DNA of 64,000 nt, taken from positions 5,307,364 to 5,371,363 of the forward strand of contig CM038705.1 of the NCBI GenBank assembly GCA_021613375.1, in the 5' to 3' direction. The notes below the pieces were generated by a model, which did no database searches, had not been told where the DNA came from, and saw nothing but the letters and a program-made list of their open reading frames with translations. Positions 11,986 to 25,400 of the stretch are shown piece by piece. Source of the DNA: Megaleporinus macrocephalus (taxonomy: Eukaryota; Chordata; Actinopteri; Characiformes; Anostomidae). Position 1 is the first letter of the stretch. Each line of letters opens with the position of its first letter. Both the position numbers and the translations under genes were made by a program.

Positions 11986-13036
11986 ATATCACAATACCTA
12001 CATTTAGAGTTATACGTTTAACCTAATGAGAAACTACTCAGTTTATATACAATACCTACATTTAGAGTTATACGTTCAACCTAATGAGAAACTGTACTCA
12101 GTTTATATACAATACCTACATTTAGAGTTATACATTCAACCTAATGAGAAACTACTCAGTTTATATCACAATACCTACATTTAGAGTTATACATTCAACC
12201 TAATGAAAAACTACTCAGTTTATATACAATACCTACATTTAGAGTTATACGTTCAACCTAATGAGAAACTGTACTCAGTTTATATACAATACCTACATTT
12301 AGAGTTATACATTCAACCTAATGAGAAACTACTCAGTTTATTTACAATACCTATATTTAGAGTTATACGTTCAACCTAATGAGAAACTGTACTCAGTTTA
12401 TATACAATACCTACATTTAGAGTTATACATTCAACCTAATGAGAAACTGTAACTCAGTTTATATACAATACCTACATTTAGAGTTATACATTCAACCTAA
12501 TGAGAAACTGTACTCAGTTTATATACAATACCTACATTTAGAGTTATACATTCAACCTAATGAGAAACTACTCAGTTTATATCACAATACCTACATTTAG
12601 AGGTATACATTTAACCTAATAAGAAACTGTAACTCAGTTTATATACAATACCTACATTTAGAGTATACATTCAACCTAATGAGAAACTGTAACTCAGTTT
12701 ATAAATCACAATACCAACATTTAGAGTTATACATTCAACCTAATGAGAAACTGTACTCAGTTTATATACAATACCTACATTTAGAGTTATACATTCAACC
12801 TAATGAGAAACTACTCAGTTTATATCACAATACATACATTTAGAGGTATACATTCAACCTAATGAGAAACTGTAACTCAGTTTCTATACAATACCTACAT
12901 TTAGAGTATACATTCAACCTAATGAGAAACTGTAACTCAGTTTATATACAATACCTACATTTAGAGTTATACATTCAACCTAATGAGAAACTGTAACTCA
13001 GTTTATATACAATACCTACATTTAGAGTTATACATT
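11986..13036. repeat. 58-60 bp minisatellite, about 18 copies
   Basis: Units contain AATACCTACATTTAGAGTTA and AACCTAATGAGAAACT. Copies differ by small substitutions and a few short indels such as CTGTACTCAG versus CTACTCAG. It starts about 130 bp after the proposed stmn2 poly(A) signal. Confidence 0.93.
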
Positions 13037-13597
13037 AGTTTTATGTTTACTTGGCTGGTTGTTGGTCATTGGGTCCTGAAGGTGTTTTATTATGGATTGT
13101 TGAAATTGTAATAAAAAGTGAAAATGATATTTACTTTTTAAGAGTGAGGCCTAAACGACACTCCAGTTGTGGTCTCACTCGTGAGGTCATGTCTGTCTGT
13201 CATGAAATATTAAGGTCTGCATCGTTAACTTGTCCTTCTCTCGGATGCTGATGTTGATGATGTATACGTTCTACATTATTAACGAGGGAGAGCTTCTGTA
13301 ATATCTGCTCATCTCAGCATGTTTCAACCTGAGAGCACCGAGTTCACCCAGCTCTCCTCAGCACCGCAATAAACAACACACACCTGCCGTACACCTCCAT
13401 CACAAAATATATACTACTACTCTAGAGTCTGAGACAGCTAAGCTGATAGTATAAAAGTCTTTATCTGATCAATAAGTGTATGTTCACCAGTAAGAGCAGC
13501 AGCTCTGATTAGAACAGATGTAAATAATCATACATACAATACAAAGTAACATGAATATCTTACTGTGAGAGATGTAGATATTGGGCTCCTGTTTGAG

Positions 13598-13827
13598 CAT
13601 ATATATATATATATATGGTAACAACACCTCATATCTCTGAAAATGTGTGTATATTTATTTAATGATTAATTAATAATAAATAAATAAATTAAATCAATTA
13701 ATTAATTAAACAAATAAATTAATAAAGTAATGCATAACACAGTAACAATCATTAATCATTTAATTTAAGAATTACACAATTTAAGAATTATATGAATAGA
13801 TAAATTAAATTAAATAGTATGTTGAAA

Positions 13828-13895
<68 letters not shown>

Positions 13896-14238
13896 TTAAT
13901 AATTAATGATTCATAATTATTTCTATAATAATTTAATCATACCCCGCCTTCGCTTGATGACACTGGCATTGGCTCCAGTCCCCCCCCACCCCCTGGTGAC
14001 CCTCACTGGCGGGATAAAGCAGAAGATAACGAATGGATAATTTAATCATTTTAGTATAATTTAATAATAATACTGTTAAAAATGTAACTTTATGTTTTAA
14101 TACTACCACTACTACTACTACTACAACTAATAATAATAATAAAAATAATCATTATTATTGGCTATTAATAATAATATTAATTAATGCTTTAATTAATTTA
14201 ATATACTGAAAATGCTATAAAAATAAATTATTACATTT

Positions 14239-14276
<38 letters not shown>

Positions 14277-14329
14277 ATAATAATAATAATAATGTTATTA
14301 TATTAATAATAGCAGCAATGATTCTTCTT

Positions 14330-14360
<31 letters not shown>

Positions 14361-14390
14361 TTATTATTATTATTATTATTATATATTTTT
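13598..14390. repeat. low-complexity cluster with a fragment of a common fish repeat
   Basis: (TA)n at 13598-13616, (ATT)n and (AAT)n around 13830-13895, (ACT)n around 14104-14125 and 14240-14275, (TTC)n then (ATT)n around 14323-14382. At about 13940-14036 a unique piece reads like the TGGCGGGATAAAGCAGAAGA motif of the dispersed repeat also present at 31051-31240. Confidence 0.8.
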
Positions 14391-14929
14391 TATTGTCAGG
14401 GTAGAATGGATTGGGAATAGAAAATACCTAAGGTTGATATTAGAGTGTAAGGAATTAGCACATACTATTAAACCATGAATATGTTATTGTGAGAGAAGTA
14501 GATCAGATCTTGATCCAGTTTGAAGAACAAAGTTAGGTTCCAGATTTCTCCTGGACGCCCCAGACATTGTATGAATGTGTTCAGTTCCTTCAGCAGTAAT
14601 CTTGATTTAGCTTAATGAAGTACTGAGCAGTCAAAGCAGGTATTAGATGAGAACTGATAATAATACTGGGTTGTTTAGGAGAAGCTTGAAAAGAGTTCAA
14701 TAAACACACTGACGTATGTAAAAGCTCTACTTACTCTATTAATACTGATTAATATTTAATATAAAGTCTTTGCTGAAAAAATAAAAGCTTCCTGTCTGAA
14801 AAAAACAGCTTCTTTTATACAATTTTGACATAATCATTTCCTTTTAGAAGAAAGATGTGGAAGAGGACTTCACCAGCATGAACAGTGCCCTCTGCTGGAC
14901 ATAGAATAACTAGGTATATACCGTATATA

Positions 14930-15266
14930 TCAGCTCCACTGACCATACAGTAGCTACACTTACAGACTGTAGTTCATCTGATTCTCTGTATACTTTATTA
15001 ACCTGTTCTTTAATGATCAGGACCACCACAGGACCACCACAGAGCAGATACTATTAGGGAGGTGGGTCATTCTCAGCACTGCAGTGAAACTGATGTGGTG
15101 GTGGTGTGTTAGTAGTGTGTGTTGTGCTGGTGTGAGTGGATCAGACACAGCAGTGCTGCTGCTGCTGGAGTGTTTAAACACCTCAGTGTCACTGCTGGAC
15201 TGAGAATCGTCCACCAACCAAAACTATCCAGACAGCAGTGTCCTGTGGGCGGCGTCCACTGATGAA
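14930..15266. mobile_element. one-armed copy of the long inverted-repeat element of 36204-36740
   Basis: From GTTCATCTGATTCTCTGTAT through CAGGACCACCACAGAGCAG to GGATAGT-rich sequence it follows the left half of the 36204-36740 element closely. The right arm is missing. A short antisense open frame at 15017-15217 is part of the repeat. Confidence 0.7.
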
Positions 15267-15565
15267 TGTTGTTTCCGTCACTTTCAAAGTAATACTTTTA
15301 AGTAGTTTGTAAATATTGAATGTATATATGGACACATTTACATATATTAGTATATACCAGTTTAGCCCCGCCCACTGAGTATTTCAGAGTATTTCAGGCT
15401 GGATTGGTTTTTAACAAGGACAGGGTGGCCAATCAGAACGGATCTCAATTACATGTTCCAGCCTTAAAGGCACAGCCTGCTTGAGTCTAGTAGATTGAAA
15501 TAATGTGGTCATGTGAAAATTCATCCATCTTAGCTTTATCCCGCTAGTCAGGGTCACAGGGGGGC
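15267..15565. other. no gene seen
   Basis: Non-coding DNA. The last 40 bases (TTAGCTTTATCCCGCTAGTC) resemble the start of the dispersed fish repeat at 31051, which fits the idea that this repeat seeded the following array. Confidence 0.5.
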
Positions 15566-18500
15566 TGTACTAACCGAACTAACCACTACACCACCGTACT
15601 GACCACTACACCACCGTACTAACCACTACACCACCGTACTAACCACTACACCACCATACTAACCACTACACCACTTTACTAACCACTACACCACCATACT
15701 AACCACTACACCACCGTACTAACTACAACACCACCTTACTAACCACTACACCACCTTACTAACCACTACACCACCTTACTAACCACTACACCACCATACT
15801 AACCACTACACCACCATACTAACCACTACACCACCGTACTAACCACTACACCACCGTACTAACCACTACACCACCGTACTGACCACTACATCACCATACT
15901 AACCACTACACCACCATACTAACCACTACACCACCATACTAACCACTACACCACCGTACTAACCACTACACCACCGTACTAACCACTACACCACCATACT
16001 AACCACTACACCACCGTACTAACCACTACACCACCGTACTAACCACTACACTACCATACAAACCACTACACCACCATACTAACCACTACACCACCATACT
16101 GACCACTACATCACCATACTAACCACTACACCACCATACTAACCACTACACCACCATACTAACCACTACACCACCGTACTAACCACTACACCACCATACA
16201 AACCACTACACCACCATACTAACCACTACACCACCGTACTAACCACTACACCACCGTACTAACCACTACACCACCGTACTAACCACTACACTACCATACA
16301 AACCACTACACCACCATACTAACCACTACACCACCATACTAACCACTACACCACCGTACTAACCACTACACCACCATACTAACCACTACACCACCATACT
16401 AACCACTACACCACCATACTAACCACTACACCACCGTACTAACCACTACACCACCGTACTAACCACTACACTACCATACAAACCACTACACCACCATACT
16501 AACCACTACACCACCATACTGACCACTACATCACCATACTAACCACTACACCACCATACTAACCACTACACCACCATACTAACCACTACACCACCGTACT
16601 AACCACTACACCACCATACAAACCACTACACCACCATACTAACCACTACACCACCATACTAACCACTACACCACCGTACTAACCACTACACCACCGTACT
16701 AACCACTACACCACCGTACTAACCACTACACTACCATACAAACCACTACACCACCATACTAACCACTACACCACCATACTAACCACTACACCACCGTACT
16801 AACCACTACACCACCGTACTAACCACTACACCACCGTACTAACCACTACACCACCATACTAACCACTACACCACCGTACTAACCACTACACCACCGTACT
16901 AACCACTACACCACCATACTGACCACTACACCATCATACTAACCACTACACCACCGTACTAACCACTACACCACCGTACTAACCACTACACCACCATACT
17001 GACCACTACACCACCATACTAACCACTACACCACCGTACTAACCACTATACCACCATACTAACCACTACACCACCATACTAACCACTACACCACCATACT
17101 AACCACTACATCACCGTACTAACCACTACACCACCGTACTAACCACTACACCACCGTACTGACCACTACACCACCGTACTAACCACTACATCACCGTACT
17201 AACCACTACACCACCGTACTAACCACAACACCACCGTACTGACCACTACACCACCATACAAACCACTACACCACCATACTAACCACTACATCACCGTACT
17301 AACCACTACACCACCATACTAACCACTACACCACCGTACTAACCACTACACCACCGTACTAACCACTACACCACCGTACTGACCACTACACCACCGTACT
17401 AACCACTACACCACCGTACTAACCACAACACCACCGTACTGACCACTACACCACCATACAAACCACTACACCACCATACTTACCACTACATCACCGTACT
17501 AACCACTACACTACCATACTAACCACTACACCACCGTACTAACCACTACACCACCGTACTAACCACTACACCACCGTACTGACCACTACACCACCATACT
17601 AACCACTACATCACCATACTGACCACTACACCACCATACTAACCACTACACCACCATACTAACCACTACACCACCGTACTAACCACTACACCACCATACA
17701 AACCACTACACCACCATACTAACCACTACACCACCATACTAACCACTACACCACCATACTGACCACTACACCACCATACTAACCACTACACCACCATACT
17801 AACCACTACACCACCATACTAACCACTACATCACCGTACTAACCACTACACCACCGTACTAACCACTACACCACCGTACTGACCACTACACCACCGTACT
17901 AACCACTACATCACCGTACTAACCACTACACCACCGTACTAACCACAACACCACCGTACTGACCACTACACCACCATACAACCTACTACACCACCATACT
18001 AACCACTACATCACCGTACTAACCACTACACCACCATACTAACCACTACACCACCGTACTAACCACTACACCACCGTACTAACCACTACACCACCGTACT
18101 GACCACTACACCACCGTACTAACCACTACACCACCGTACTAACCACAACACCACCGTACTGACCACTACACCACCATACAAACCACTACACCACCATACT
18201 TACCACTACATCACCGTACTAACCACTACACTACCATACTAACCACTACACCACCGTACTAACCACTACACCACCGTACTAACCACTACACCACCGTACT
18301 GACCACTACATCACCGTACTAACCACTACACCACCATACTAACCACTACACCACCATACTAACCACTACACCACCATACTAACCACTACACCACCGTACT
18401 GACCACTGCACCACCTTACTAACCACTACACCACCGTACTAACCACTACACCACCGTACTAACCACTACACCACCGTACTAACCACTACACCACCACACT

Positions 18501-19000
18501 AACCACTACACCACCGTACTAACCACTATACCACCGTACTAACCACAACACCACCATACTAACCACTACACCACCGTACTAACCACTACACCACCACACT
18601 AACCACTACACCACCGTACTAACCACTATACCACCGTACTAACCACAACACCACCATACTAACCACTACACCACCGTACTGACCACTACACCACCATACT
18701 AACCACTACACCACCGTACTGACCACTACACCACCATACTAACCACTACACCACCATACTAACCACTACACCACCGTACTGACCACTACACCACCATACT
18801 AACCACTACACCACCATACTAACCACTACACCACCGTACTGACCACTACACCACCGTACTAACCACTACACCACCGTACTGACCACTACACCACCATACT
18901 AACCACTACACCACCATACTAACCACTACACCACCGTACTGACCACTACACCACCGTACTAACCACTACACCACCGTACTGACCACTACACCACCGTACT
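15566..19000. repeat. 3.4-kb array of a 20-bp unit, about 171 copies without a length change
   Basis: The unit is AACCACTACACCACCATACT. From 15581 to 19000 every copy stays in the same 20-bp phase; I see substitutions only. The commonest variants are CCACCG/CCACCA (a CpG transition), AACC/GACC and CCACC/TCACC. Longer blocks repeat: about 17061-17580 recurs at about 17781-18300, offset by 720 bp. The array ends in TACTGCCCG, the normal continuation of the source repeat. Confidence 0.97.
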
Positions 19001-19239
19001 GCCCGTCATGTTGAAATGAAGAATGATAATATGTGAATTGTATGACGGTCCCTCAGGAAAAATATAGAACAATAAAGGGCCTTTATAGCAGCTGCTTGGT
19101 GCTCTGGCTCACAAATCATCTCACAATTCGAGTCACGTTACTTTGCATTAACAATAATTAATAACTCACATTAATACTGATTTCAAATCCTTCACAGTAT
19201 GTTCCGATTTAAAGCCCTTTCTGATCCCCATTTCAAAGC

Positions 19240-19401
19240 ACCAATGAAATCCGTCCGCCTCCTCCGATTGGTCCGCCGGCGGAGCACATACCCACGTCTC
19301 CCTAAACCCCTGAACCACAACGACCTCAACTTCCAAAGACTCAGTCAGAGCCTTTAAACAGTTCGAGTGCAGTTTGTAAATCTTCAGAGAGCAGCGTAAG
19401 A
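19240..19401 (+). promoter_or_regulatory. FABP gene promoter and short 5' UTR
   Basis: ATTGG (inverted CCAAT) lies at 19267-19271 in GC-rich sequence and a TATA-like TTTAAA at 19353-19358, about 45 bp before the ATG. Transcription probably starts around 19380. FABP genes typically have a TATA-like box at this distance. Confidence 0.55.
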
Positions 19402-19471
19402 ATGGACCGGTTCATGGGGACCTGGAAACTGACCGCGAGCGACAACTTTGATGAGTACATGAAGGCAGTAG
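19402..19471 (+). CDS. FABP exon 1
   Basis: MDRFMGTWKL to MKAV plus one base of Gly24; donor GTAAGA at 19472. It carries the PROSITE FABP signature. Confidence 0.94.
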
Positions 19472-22400
19472 GTAAGACTTGCTTGTGTTTTTAGACGTTG
19501 GGTATAGATGGATGGCTAAAGGAATAGTCTGGAGTTTTGCTCTATATCTGCTCTAGATAATAACTTCAACACGTGTCCCTGAAAACTTAGAAAACAACAG
19601 AAAAACTTGTGAAACGAAACTCAGAATAGAAGTCAATGGGCAGATGCTGAATTCTATCAGTAAACATTTAAAATATGTGGCTATATAAGGGCAAATTTGG
19701 TGAATATACATTTAAAAATGCAAGAATATGTAACACAATTATATAATGTTAAAGTGAAGCAGCTGCCCATTGACTTCTCCTAATAGAATAGAACAGAATC
19801 GAATTACTGCATTTGTATTACAGAGTTCAATTCACTTGCCCATTGACTTCTTTCATGAGCAGTTGCTAGTTATATAACTGCATTTGGACTATATAGTCAT
19901 GTCATCTTGAATACAACTTTTTAATACATGACTATATAACACAAATGCAACAATATAATCATAGAATGTATACATAAAGCCGATGCCTGTTGACTTCTTA
20001 TTAAGGAAGTCAATGGGCAGCTACTTCAAGGCCACTTTATACTGTTAAATTACTGCATTTGTACTATAGAGTCATGCTCTCTTAAATCTAATAAACACAT
20101 GTTTAAAAAATATGACTATATAAACACAAATGCAACAATATAGATATAGAATGGGAACATAACACCCATTGCCCATTGACTTCCATTATGAGAAGGTATT
20201 TCAAGATCACTTTATATAGTTATGTTACTGCATTTGTACTATAGAGTCATGCCCTCTTAAATCTAATAAACACACACTTAAAATATATGACTATATAAAC
20301 ACAAATGCAACAATATAGATATAGAATGGGAACATAACACCCATTGCCCATTGACTTCCATTATGAGAAGGTATTTCAAGATCACTTTATATAGTTATAT
20401 TACTGCATTTGTACTATAGAGTCATGCCCTCTTAAATCTAATAAACACACACTTAAAATATATGACTATATAACACAAATGCAACAATATAGTTATAGAA
20501 TGTATACATAAAGCCGATGCCCATTGACTTCTTATTAAGGAAGTCAATGGGCAGCTACTTTAAGGCCACTTTATACTGTTATATTACTGCATTTGTACTA
20601 TAGAGTCATGCCCTCTTAAATCTAATAAACACATGCTTAAAATATATGACTATAAAACACAAATGCAATAATATAATCATAGAATGTGAACATAACACAG
20701 CTGCCCACTGACTTCCATTATGAGAAGGTACTTCAAGGTCACTTAATATAGTTATATTACTGCATTTGTTCTATAGAGTTATGCCCTCTTAAATCTAGTA
20801 AACACACACTTAAAATATATGACTATATAACACAAATGCAACAATATAGTTATAGAATGTGAACATAACACAGCTGCCCATAGACTTCCATTATGAGAAT
20901 CTACTTCAAGGTAACTTAATATAGTTATAATATAGTTATATATCGTGCCATATCTTACATTTGATGAATATATATTTGAAATACATGACTATATAACACA
21001 AATGCAACAATATTATCATAGAATGTAAACATAAAGCTGCTACCCATTGACTTCTTATAGAAGAAGTCAATGGGCAGCTACTCCATGATCACTTTAAATA
21101 GTTATATTACTGCATTTGTACTATACGGTCATGCCCTCTTAAATCTAATAAACATACGCTTAAAATATATGATTATATAGCACAAATGCAACAATATAGC
21201 CATAGAATGTGAACATAACACAACTTGACTTCTCATAATAGATACCCATTGACCTCTTAGAATAGGTATGCGCTTTGCCATATAGCCATGTTGGTGTTAT
21301 ACAATCACACATTTTGCCAACAAGTTTAATAAATAGGTTAATAAACATCTTATATATCGTCGCTGTCCAATGAGAAACAAAATAATAACTTTACAGGAAA
21401 GGCCAAAATAGCCTTTACTTTCAATACAAGTCAATGGAACAAGAAATTTTGATTTTGAAGCATTTCTATTCATTCATCATGGAAATTGTACACAATGTAA
21501 ATGGCAGCTGTCATGTTCCAATGATGTTGAAAAATGAAAATCAACAAAAATTGAGGTACATGTTTTTCATTTGACAGCGACGATATGTGACTATATATTT
21601 ATACAATGTCAATTATATAATTGCCTATTGACGTCCATTGTAGTTGAACAACTTTAATGGGCTCAATTCTGACCAAACTTTATTTTCTTAAAGAAAGAAG
21701 TCTAAGATTTATAACCACTTGGAACTGTCACTTATTAATAGAAGTCAATGGGCTTTTACTTTATATAGTTAAATTGTTGTGTTCAAGTGATATAGTCATA
21801 TATCCTAAATTTGATGAGTAAATACATGAAATACATGACAATAAAACGTGAAATGTGATATATATATAACCATAACATGACCAAAAATCAACTGGCCCAT
21901 AGACTTCCATTATCACTAAACAGTTTTTAAGTCTCAGGAAAGTTTATTTCAGGGAAGATTGTGGAAATGATTGTCTGTGTATGAAGCAGATCAGATTTTA
22001 GTCTTTTGTGGCTAACAGCTTAATGCTTCTCTTGTGACTCAGTAATCTACTGAGTGAACTGACTGACTGTGATCCCGCAGGTATTGGCTTTGCCTCCAGG
22101 CAAATCGCTAACATGGCCAAGCCAAGCCTGTTATTCAGCGTGGACGATCAGGGGCTCATCTCCATGAAGTCCATGACCACATTCAAGACCGTGGAAATAA
22201 AGTTCAAGCTGGACGAGGAATTTGATGAGATCACTGCAGACGACCGGCAGGCGAAGGTTACTGTAATAATATAATGACTACAGTACAAGAAAACGCAACT
22301 CCTTAAGAGCTGAGTAACCCTTTAGAACCTCAGCGGCATTCATCGTTCGGCATCCATCAGCATAGAAACTTCAAGGCTGAAATCAGCTTCATATTGGAAT

Positions 22401-25400
22401 TGTAGGTTCCACCTTAAACTGTATTGCTGTCTTCCCTTACAAAAAAGAATTTTATTCAAGTGTGCCATTAGTTTACTTCTTTTAAACTAAAAAATAAGTG
22501 AGTATACTTTCAGTTAACTTTTTATGTACTTCTCAGTGATATACTAAACTCAGTTATACTTACGTGTACTTGCGTTATACTGACAAGTATATAGAACAGT
22601 CTTAGTATATCTGGCCTAGTATTCTTGTCCTGCACAAAAAGGCATCTAGTACAATACCTGTTTTCGGAAATTTGATTTATAAAGATTTATAAAGATACAA
22701 ATATGTTTCTTAATCTGAGTATGTCTTGTTAATTTTATGTGGGTCCACTAGTGAGTAAATAAATTTTGTTAAAGTTCTATTTTAAGTAGAAAATACCCTT
22801 AAACCTAGTCATATTCTTTAAAGTGTTATAAGTTCACTTAAGGGAAACTTACACGTATACTTTTGAAGATGAATTAACAAACTAGTAAACTAACATTAAA
22901 CCCCTAAGTTTACTTTTAGTGCAGATGCAGCACAAAAGATGTTAACTAGTTATGTACTTGAAGTTTACTACTCTTACACTTAAAATGTACATAAAGTATA
23001 CTTTCATAAACTAAAAAGTGGGCCAATTTAATCCCGAGAAGTATCAAAATAGTACATATACAAGTGTACTGCTGGTCCAATGATGTTAGTATAGTAACTA
23101 CATAAAATATACTTGGAAAATATACTTTAACTTTACTCAGGTTTATTTAATAAAATGAACTTTAAATATACTTATTTTCTGTAAGGGTTATTCTGGCAGC
23201 TACAGACTGAGTTCCTCTCTAGAACCACAGAGGAACGTCTTAGAACATTCAGCATCTATCAGCTTAGAAAATAACTGTCCATTCCACCTTAACTGGTGCA
23301 GCAGTTGTATTCTGGCAGCTACAGGCTGAGCTCTCCTCCAGGAACCATGTTGGAACATCTTAGAACATGCAGCATCTATCAACATTGAAACTATGAGACT
23401 GAAATCAGCTTCTGAATGGTAAAGCAATTATATTCTGGCACCTACAAAATGAATTACCTCTAGAACCAACATGGACCATCTTAGTATTTATCAGTATAGG
23501 AACTATGAGGCTCAAATCAGCTTCTTAATGGAATTTTCTGCACCACCTTAAATGGTGCCGCAGTTGTATTCTGACAGCCACAGGCAAAGTTCTCCTCTAG
23601 AACCACATCGGAACATCTTAGAACATTCAGCATCTATCAATATGGAATGTACAATGCTGAAATCAGCTATTTAATGGAATTGCCTCTTCCACCTTAAATA
23701 GTGCAGCACTTATAATCTAGTCACCTCTTGAACCATGATGGAACGTCTTAGAACGCATGCATAGAAACTTCAAGACTGAAATCAGCTTCTGATTGGAATA
23801 GTCTGCACCACCTTAAATGGTGCAACACTTACATGCTGGCACCTACAGGGTTCCGCTCTAGAAACACAGAGGACCATGTTAGAACATCCATCATCTGTCA
23901 GCATAGAAAGTAGAAGGCTGGGTTTGGCTTCAAATTGGAATTTCCGTTCCACCTTAAATGGTGCAGCAGGTATAGTCTGACAGCTACAGGCTAAATTCCC
24001 CTCTAGAACCATGGTGTAACGTCTTAGAACATCCATCATCCATCAGCATAGACACTTTAAGGCTGAATTCAGCTTCTTATTGGAATTGTCCATTCCACCT
24101 TAACTAGTACAGCACTTACATTCTGGTGAGAACAAGCTGAGTTCCTCTCTAGAACCACAGTTGAACATCTTAGAACATCCAACATCAATCCGCTTAGACA
24201 CTATTAGGCTGGAATTAACTTCTTGCTGGAACTGACTTTTTATTGGAGTTGCACATTTCACCTTAAATGGCGCAGGAGCTATGTTCTGGTGCCTATAGAC
24301 TGCATTCCTCTTTAGAACCACAGTGGAACATCTTAGAACATCCAACATCAATCCGCTTAGACACTATTAGGCTGGAATTGACTTCTTATTGGAACTGTGC
24401 ATTCCACCTTAAGTGATGCAGGAGCTATGTTCTGGTGCCTAAAGACTGCATTCCCCTCTAGAACCACAGTGGAACATCTTAGAACATCTAGCATCTCTCA
24501 GCAAAGAAAGTATGAGGTTGAACTTTGAGGTTACTTTTGGGAACTGCCCATTCCACTTTAAGTGATGCAGTGTTTGCTGTCTGGCAGCTGTGGGCACCAG
24601 AATGCAACCTCTGCAATATTTAAGGTGGAATGAAAGAAATAGCTGGCGAATGAGTTTTTATAGCCTTGTTCTTCTGTTTGTGGATCTTTTGGGCCTACAA
24701 TGAATAGATAAAGATCTGAAATGAGATGAGTGACCAACAATAAAGCAGAACAGGAGCTGAGTCAGTGCAACGTAATGATGTTAAACCCCCAAATAAAGAA
24801 TTAAAACGTAAAGTTTAAAGTCTAATATTAGAATTATTGTCATTTATCATGTGATTTTTATTGTACATTGTTGTTCGTTTCAGACGGTTATGAGTCTGGT
24901 GGATGGTAAACTGGTTCAGACGCAGTCCTGGGAGGGCAAGAGCACAACAATCGAGAGGGAGATTCAGGATGGGAAACTAATAGCGGTGAGTGGGACTCAT
25001 GGACCAATAGAAATGATTCAAAATAGCTTGAAAAAATCTGGTTCTATTGACCTACATTGGAAGTAAAGAAGGCTTTTGGTCTCTCCTATGAAGTTTCCAT
25101 CTTGGCACGTGTTTCTTTAGACAGTGTTGATATATTCACAGTCGATATCTACGATATATATGACGATAGATAACGTTTTAGAACACTATCGGTCAACCGT
25201 TCTATAACACTACCAGTCAAACGTTTTAGATCACTACCAGTCAAACGTTTAGATACACTACCAGTCAAACGTTTTAGTACACTACCAGTCAAACGTTTTA
25301 GATACACTACCAGTCAAACGTTTTAGATACACTACCAGTCAAATGTTTTAGATACACTACCAGCCAAACGTTTTAGATACACTACCAGTCAAACGTTTTA

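Noticed and set aside
15566..19000. CRISPR-like array
   Set aside because: There are no unique spacers; units are contiguous 20-mers, and the genome is a vertebrate.
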